8,597 nt of DNA from Terrimonas_A sp036262095 (GTDB taxonomy: Bacteria > Bacteroidota > Bacteroidia > Chitinophagales > Chitinophagaceae). This document shows, piece after piece, positions 5,781 to 8,597 of the stretch. Each line of letters opens with the position of its first letter. Position 1 is the first letter of the stretch. A program made the translations under genes and the position numbers. Under the pieces are notes generated by a model that ran no database searches, was not told the DNA's origin, and saw nothing but the letters and a program-made list of their open reading frames with translations. The stretch is from contig DATAJQ010000020.1 in assembly GCA_036262095.1 (NCBI GenBank), positions 1 through 8,597 on the forward strand, written 5' to 3'.

Positions 5781-5798
5781 GACTACCGACTCACGACT
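5781..5798 (-). repeat. AGTC heptamer array 3' of malQ (three units)
   Basis: On the minus strand AGTC recurs with an exact 7-bp period (plus-strand GACT at 5781, 5788 and 5795), starting 5 bp after the malQ stop codon. The stretch AGTCGGTAGTC (5791-5781) matches AGTCGGCAGTC at 542-552 behind ndk in 10 of 11 positions. No hairpin terminator is visible in the 68-bp gap between malQ and the epimerase gene. Confidence 0.65.
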
Positions 5799-5803
5799 CA
5801 CTC

Positions 5804-8506
5804 TCATCTCCCCGCATTCGCAACATACTCCTTCAACTCCGCATTGAACTCTTTCTGCTTCAGCAGGTCTTCCAAAGAAAGATGCATGCGGTAACGCCAG
5901 TAATGTTTTGGCACAGCCGGATTATTGATTCGTTCATCCTCGGGCTTCTCGCGCCGTAGCGTTTCGCTCATGCCCAGGATATCCTGCAACTGGAATATGC
6001 TCCACATGGCAGGCGAATACAGGTGTTGCAATATAATGGCCCTGTTGATCCAGGGTTCGCAGAAGAAAGGCGCTGTGCCCCATTGACCAAGCACTTCGTT
6101 ATAGAAATGTTGTGTTCTTTCAGGATTCTCTTCCCACCAGCCACGAATGGTGCTCATATCATGAGTCGATGGCGTGATCACGGACAGATAAGGTGCATCA
6201 TCCGGAAGGAAAAATTCTTTTGCAGGGTCTTTAGGCATGCGTTGTATCTCCAGGCTGAGTATACCCAGTTGCTTCATTACATCCGGTACGCAATGTGGCA
6301 CCATACCAAGGTCCTCACCACAGATAAGCATATTGGTCGCTTCCTTTAAATGCGGCAATTTCTGCATGGCTTCTTTTCTCCAGAAATCATCCTGGCGGCG
6401 GTAGAAATAATTAATATAGAGCGCCCGCAGCTTTTCCTGCACATGCGGAATAAGGAAACGGAAAGAAGAAGTTTTCTCCATGGAGATACGGAAATGATAC
6501 TCCATGCCGTTCGAACCTTCCTGTTTGAACAGGATCACATTGGAGATAAGATCATACAATCCTTTTTCCAGTGCGGCATTTTCTGTTGAAGTTGGCTGTG
6601 CAGCAAAGTAAGCCTGCACTTTGCGTTGCGTGTCAAATTCAGGTTTAAGATCAAACCCTCCCCTGTCGTTGGCCAACAGGAATGTTTCCTTCACTTTAGT
6701 GTTCAGCTCATTGAACACTTCATATAATATCTCTTCATTGATAAAAGGCATGCAGTAGCGCTGCTCTTCAAACCAGATACCGTTCTCACCAAACTCTACA
6801 TAATGAACAGGCAGGCAGGGCACGAAATGCCCCATAATGCCTTGTACCGCATGCGATGGTATCGTCCAGATGCGGAAGAAACCCAGGATATGATCGATAC
6901 GGAAAGCATCAAAATAATTGCTCATCTGCTCAAACCGTTGCTTCCACCAGGCAAAGCCATCTTCCTGCATTCGTTTCCAGTTGTAGGTTGGAAATTCCCA
7001 GTTCTGCCCTATCGGTGTAAAATCATCCGGCGGCGCACCGGCCTGTACCTGCATATTATAAAGCTCAGGGGCCACCCATGCATCACATCCATAACGGTAG
7101 ATGCCAATAGCGATATCTCCTTTGAGCACGATGCCTTTTTTATGCGCATAATCCGCAGCATCCTTCAATTGAAGATGCAGATGGTATTGAACAAAACAAT
7201 AGAATAATATTTCTTTCCGCGCTGCTGTCTTGGATGCCAGCAGGCCGTCTATTTCCTCCGGTTTGTAAACACTATTGGTTTTCCATTCTTCAAAATGGGA
7301 AGAGTTGTATTTATCGCGGAAATAGCAGAATACTGCATAAGGTTTCAGCCAGTGCTGATTGGCTTCATAAAACGACCGGTAATCGTCCGAAGCAAAACAA
7401 TCCTTGCCCAGGTCTTCATACAATTCCCGAAGCAGGGCGATCTTAAACCGCAACACTTCTTCGTAATCCACTTCCGACAGCCCGTTCAGTTGCTGCTGCT
7501 TTTTCTTCAGTGAACTGAGTTTGGCAACATTTTCCTTTCCTGCCACAGCTGCCAGGTTGATATAGATCGGGTGCATGGCAAAAGCAGAGATCGCAGCATA
7601 GGGATATGAATCCGTCCAGGTGCTGGTGGCCGTGGTATCATTCACGGGCAGCAGCTGTATCAGCTTCAAACCGGTTTCCCTTGCCCAGTCAACCAGCAAT
7701 TTGATATCCGCAAATTCGCCTACGCCAAAGCTGTTCTTGCTGCGCAGGCTGAATACGGGTATGGCTACGCCGGTGCCTCTCCAGGTATTGTTGGGCAAAC
7801 GAACAAAACCATCATGCAGTATGCAAAGCTTATGCGGGTCAAGATTATCGCCGTGGAGGAGCCGGTTATCACCGGCCTCGTAAGTGCGGAAAGTTTTATC
7901 TTTTGTATGGTAAATACCATACTTGTAAGCGACAGGGAAACCGGAAGCGCTCAGGTCCACATAAGTAATCCACCAATCGTCTTCCTTGTTAAGTAATACA
8001 GGATTCTCTTCCGACCAGCTGCTTAAAGCATCATCGCTTCCCAACAGGCATACCACTTCATGCTTGTGAAGCAAGGGTGCTTTCACTTTGAAAACATGAC
8101 TGTACCTGCGGGGGATTTTAGGCTTGCCTTTAGGAAAATTATCCTTCAGCAATACATTATTAAAAGGTGCGGTAAAAAAAGCGTTCTCGTATTCTCCGGC
8201 GTGGTTCCAGGTATCGATCACCTGTATGGAAGATGTATTTTTCAGGGTGGTGCCTGCTACGCGGTCATGTCCCCATTCATTGATCCTTTCTCCATCTTTA
8301 TTCTTAAGATAATATTTATAGCGGATGCCGTTCTTTTGCCAGTGTTTATCTTCAATGGGAATATTGATCTGCCAGCATTCGTCGTTGAGATATTCCATGG
8401 GGGCGGCCTTTTCAGGATCGCCCTGTCCCAATTCAGCCACGTCGCCATATATCCACAAACTTTCACCGAAAGACGTATGAAACCGAAGGGTAAATTGAAT
8501 GGTCAT
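5804..8506 (-). CDS. malQ: 4-alpha-glucanotransferase, GH77, DPE2-like with tandem CBM20
   Basis: The enzyme moves glucose or maltodextrin units between alpha-1,4-glucans, in maltose and glycogen metabolism, in the cytoplasm (no signal peptide). Starting at ATG 8506 it has 900 residues. Two starch-binding CBM20 domains come first (about 1-105, with SLWIYGDVAELG; about 136-240, with LLGSDDALSSW). The GH77 barrel spans about 246-880: IPVFSLRSKNSFGVGEF, DSYPYAAISAFAMHPIYINL, KGDIAIGIYRYGCDAW, FDAFRIDHILGFFRIW (nucleophile Asp538), GEDLG (acid/base Glu731) and THD (Asp783). The nucleophile-to-acid gap of 193 residues is far longer than the roughly 50 of short amylomaltases. The tandem CBM20 plus large insert is the DPE2 architecture of plant cytosolic disproportionating enzyme. 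In-frame ATGs at 8536, 8560 and 8584 are alternative starts; 8506 is chosen because the CBM20 fold begins at MTIQFTLRF. Confidence 0.95.
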   Translation of the reverse strand: MTIQFTLRFHTSFGESLWIYGDVAELGQGDPEKAAPMEYLNDECWQINIPIEDKHWQKNGIRYKYYLKNKDGERINEWGHDRVAGTTLKNTSSIQVIDTWNHAGEYENAFFTAPFNNVLLKDNFPKGKPKIPRRYSHVFKVKAPLLHKHEVVCLLGSDDALSSWSEENPVLLNKEDDWWITYVDLSASGFPVAYKYGIYHTKDKTFRTYEAGDNRLLHGDNLDPHKLCILHDGFVRLPNNTWRGTGVAIPVFSLRSKNSFGVGEFADIKLLVDWARETGLKLIQLLPVNDTTATSTWTDSYPYAAISAFAMHPIYINLAAVAGKENVAKLSSLKKKQQQLNGLSEVDYEEVLRFKIALLRELYEDLGKDCFASDDYRSFYEANQHWLKPYAVFCYFRDKYNSSHFEEWKTNSVYKPEEIDGLLASKTAARKEILFYCFVQYHLHLQLKDAADYAHKKGIVLKGDIAIGIYRYGCDAWVAPELYNMQVQAGAPPDDFTPIGQNWEFPTYNWKRMQEDGFAWWKQRFEQMSNYFDAFRIDHILGFFRIWTIPSHAVQGIMGHFVPCLPVHYVEFGENGIWFEEQRYCMPFINEEILYEVFNELNTKVKETFLLANDRGGFDLKPEFDTQRKVQAYFAAQPTSTENAALEKGLYDLISNVILFKQEGSNGMEYHFRISMEKTSSFRFLIPHVQEKLRALYINYFYRRQDDFWRKEAMQKLPHLKEATNMLICGEDLGMVPHCVPDVMKQLGILSLEIQRMPKDPAKEFFLPDDAPYLSVITPSTHDMSTIRGWWEENPERTQHFYNEVLGQWGTAPFFCEPWINRAIILQHLYSPAMWSIFQLQDILGMSETLRREKPEDERINNPAVPKHYWRYRMHLSLEDLLKQKEFNAELKEYVANAGR

Positions 8507-8597
8507 TGCAATCGTTGGTTCTGTCTTTAAAGCCATAGTCTTCGTGTAATAAGAACACATTATGTACGAAAGTAAATAAAACATGCAAGGTTCGCAT
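8507..8597 (-). other. malQ upstream region up to the window edge
   Basis: This stretch holds three further in-frame ATGs for malQ and no Shine-Dalgarno site. The minus strand has TACTTTCG (8574-8567), one mismatch from TAnnTTTG, and a TTG at 8589-8587 that is only 12 bp upstream, too close for a good promoter. The true promoter may lie beyond the edge, and no upstream gene can be recognised. Confidence 0.3.

Noticed and set aside
8060..8530. 156-codon plus-strand open frame opposite the malQ start
   Set aside because: It is antisense to the CBM20 domains of malQ, resembles no known family, and has no supporting promoter.

Overview
The window looks like chromosomal DNA of a Bacteroidota member, most probably family Chitinophagaceae. 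The main reasons are perfect TAnnTTTG (-7) promoter boxes just upstream of several starts, the absence of clear Shine-Dalgarno sites, a PorG/DUF6089-type outer-membrane barrel gene, a long DPE2-like MalQ with two N-terminal CBM20 domains, and a ~630-residue UbiD. The family-level assignment is inference; no rRNA or other marker gene is present.

Layout from left to right. A likely divergent minus-strand gene is cut by the left edge (1-30). It shares a short control region with ndk (107-523, +), which has a good TTTG-N17-TAnnTTTG promoter. Behind ndk come a 7-bp-periodic AGTC repeat (528-559) and a strong bidirectional hairpin terminator (619-660), which also ends the gene converging from the right. 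Everything else is on the minus strand. In order of transcription: malQ (8506-5804), a dipeptide epimerase (5735-4707), a ~220-bp intergenic region holding a large nested inverted repeat, a DUF6089/PorG-like barrel protein (4443-3589), a UbiD-family decarboxylase (3565-1664) and a TraB/GumN-family lipoprotein (1599-667). The last three are 23 and 64 bp apart and probably form one transcription unit, with a possible internal promoter before ubiD.

The genes are mainly housekeeping: nucleotide balance (ndk), glycogen and maltose metabolism (malQ), dipeptide or peptidoglycan-peptide catabolism (epimerase), probable menaquinone synthesis (UbiD) and cell-envelope functions (barrel and lipoprotein). 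I see no phage, CRISPR, toxin-antitoxin or defence system, and no tRNA or rRNA.

The most unusual signals are non-coding. First, 4572-4700 looks like a small MITE-like element: 19-bp inverted arms, flanking AATAAC direct repeats, and inside it three copies of a palindrome related to CTTACCGGTAAG at an exact 35-bp spacing. Second, degenerate AGTC heptamer arrays lie directly 3' of two unrelated genes (ndk and malQ), in the same orientation relative to transcription. Third, two genes have a TAnnTTTG box exactly 6 bp before the ATG, which suggests leaderless mRNAs.
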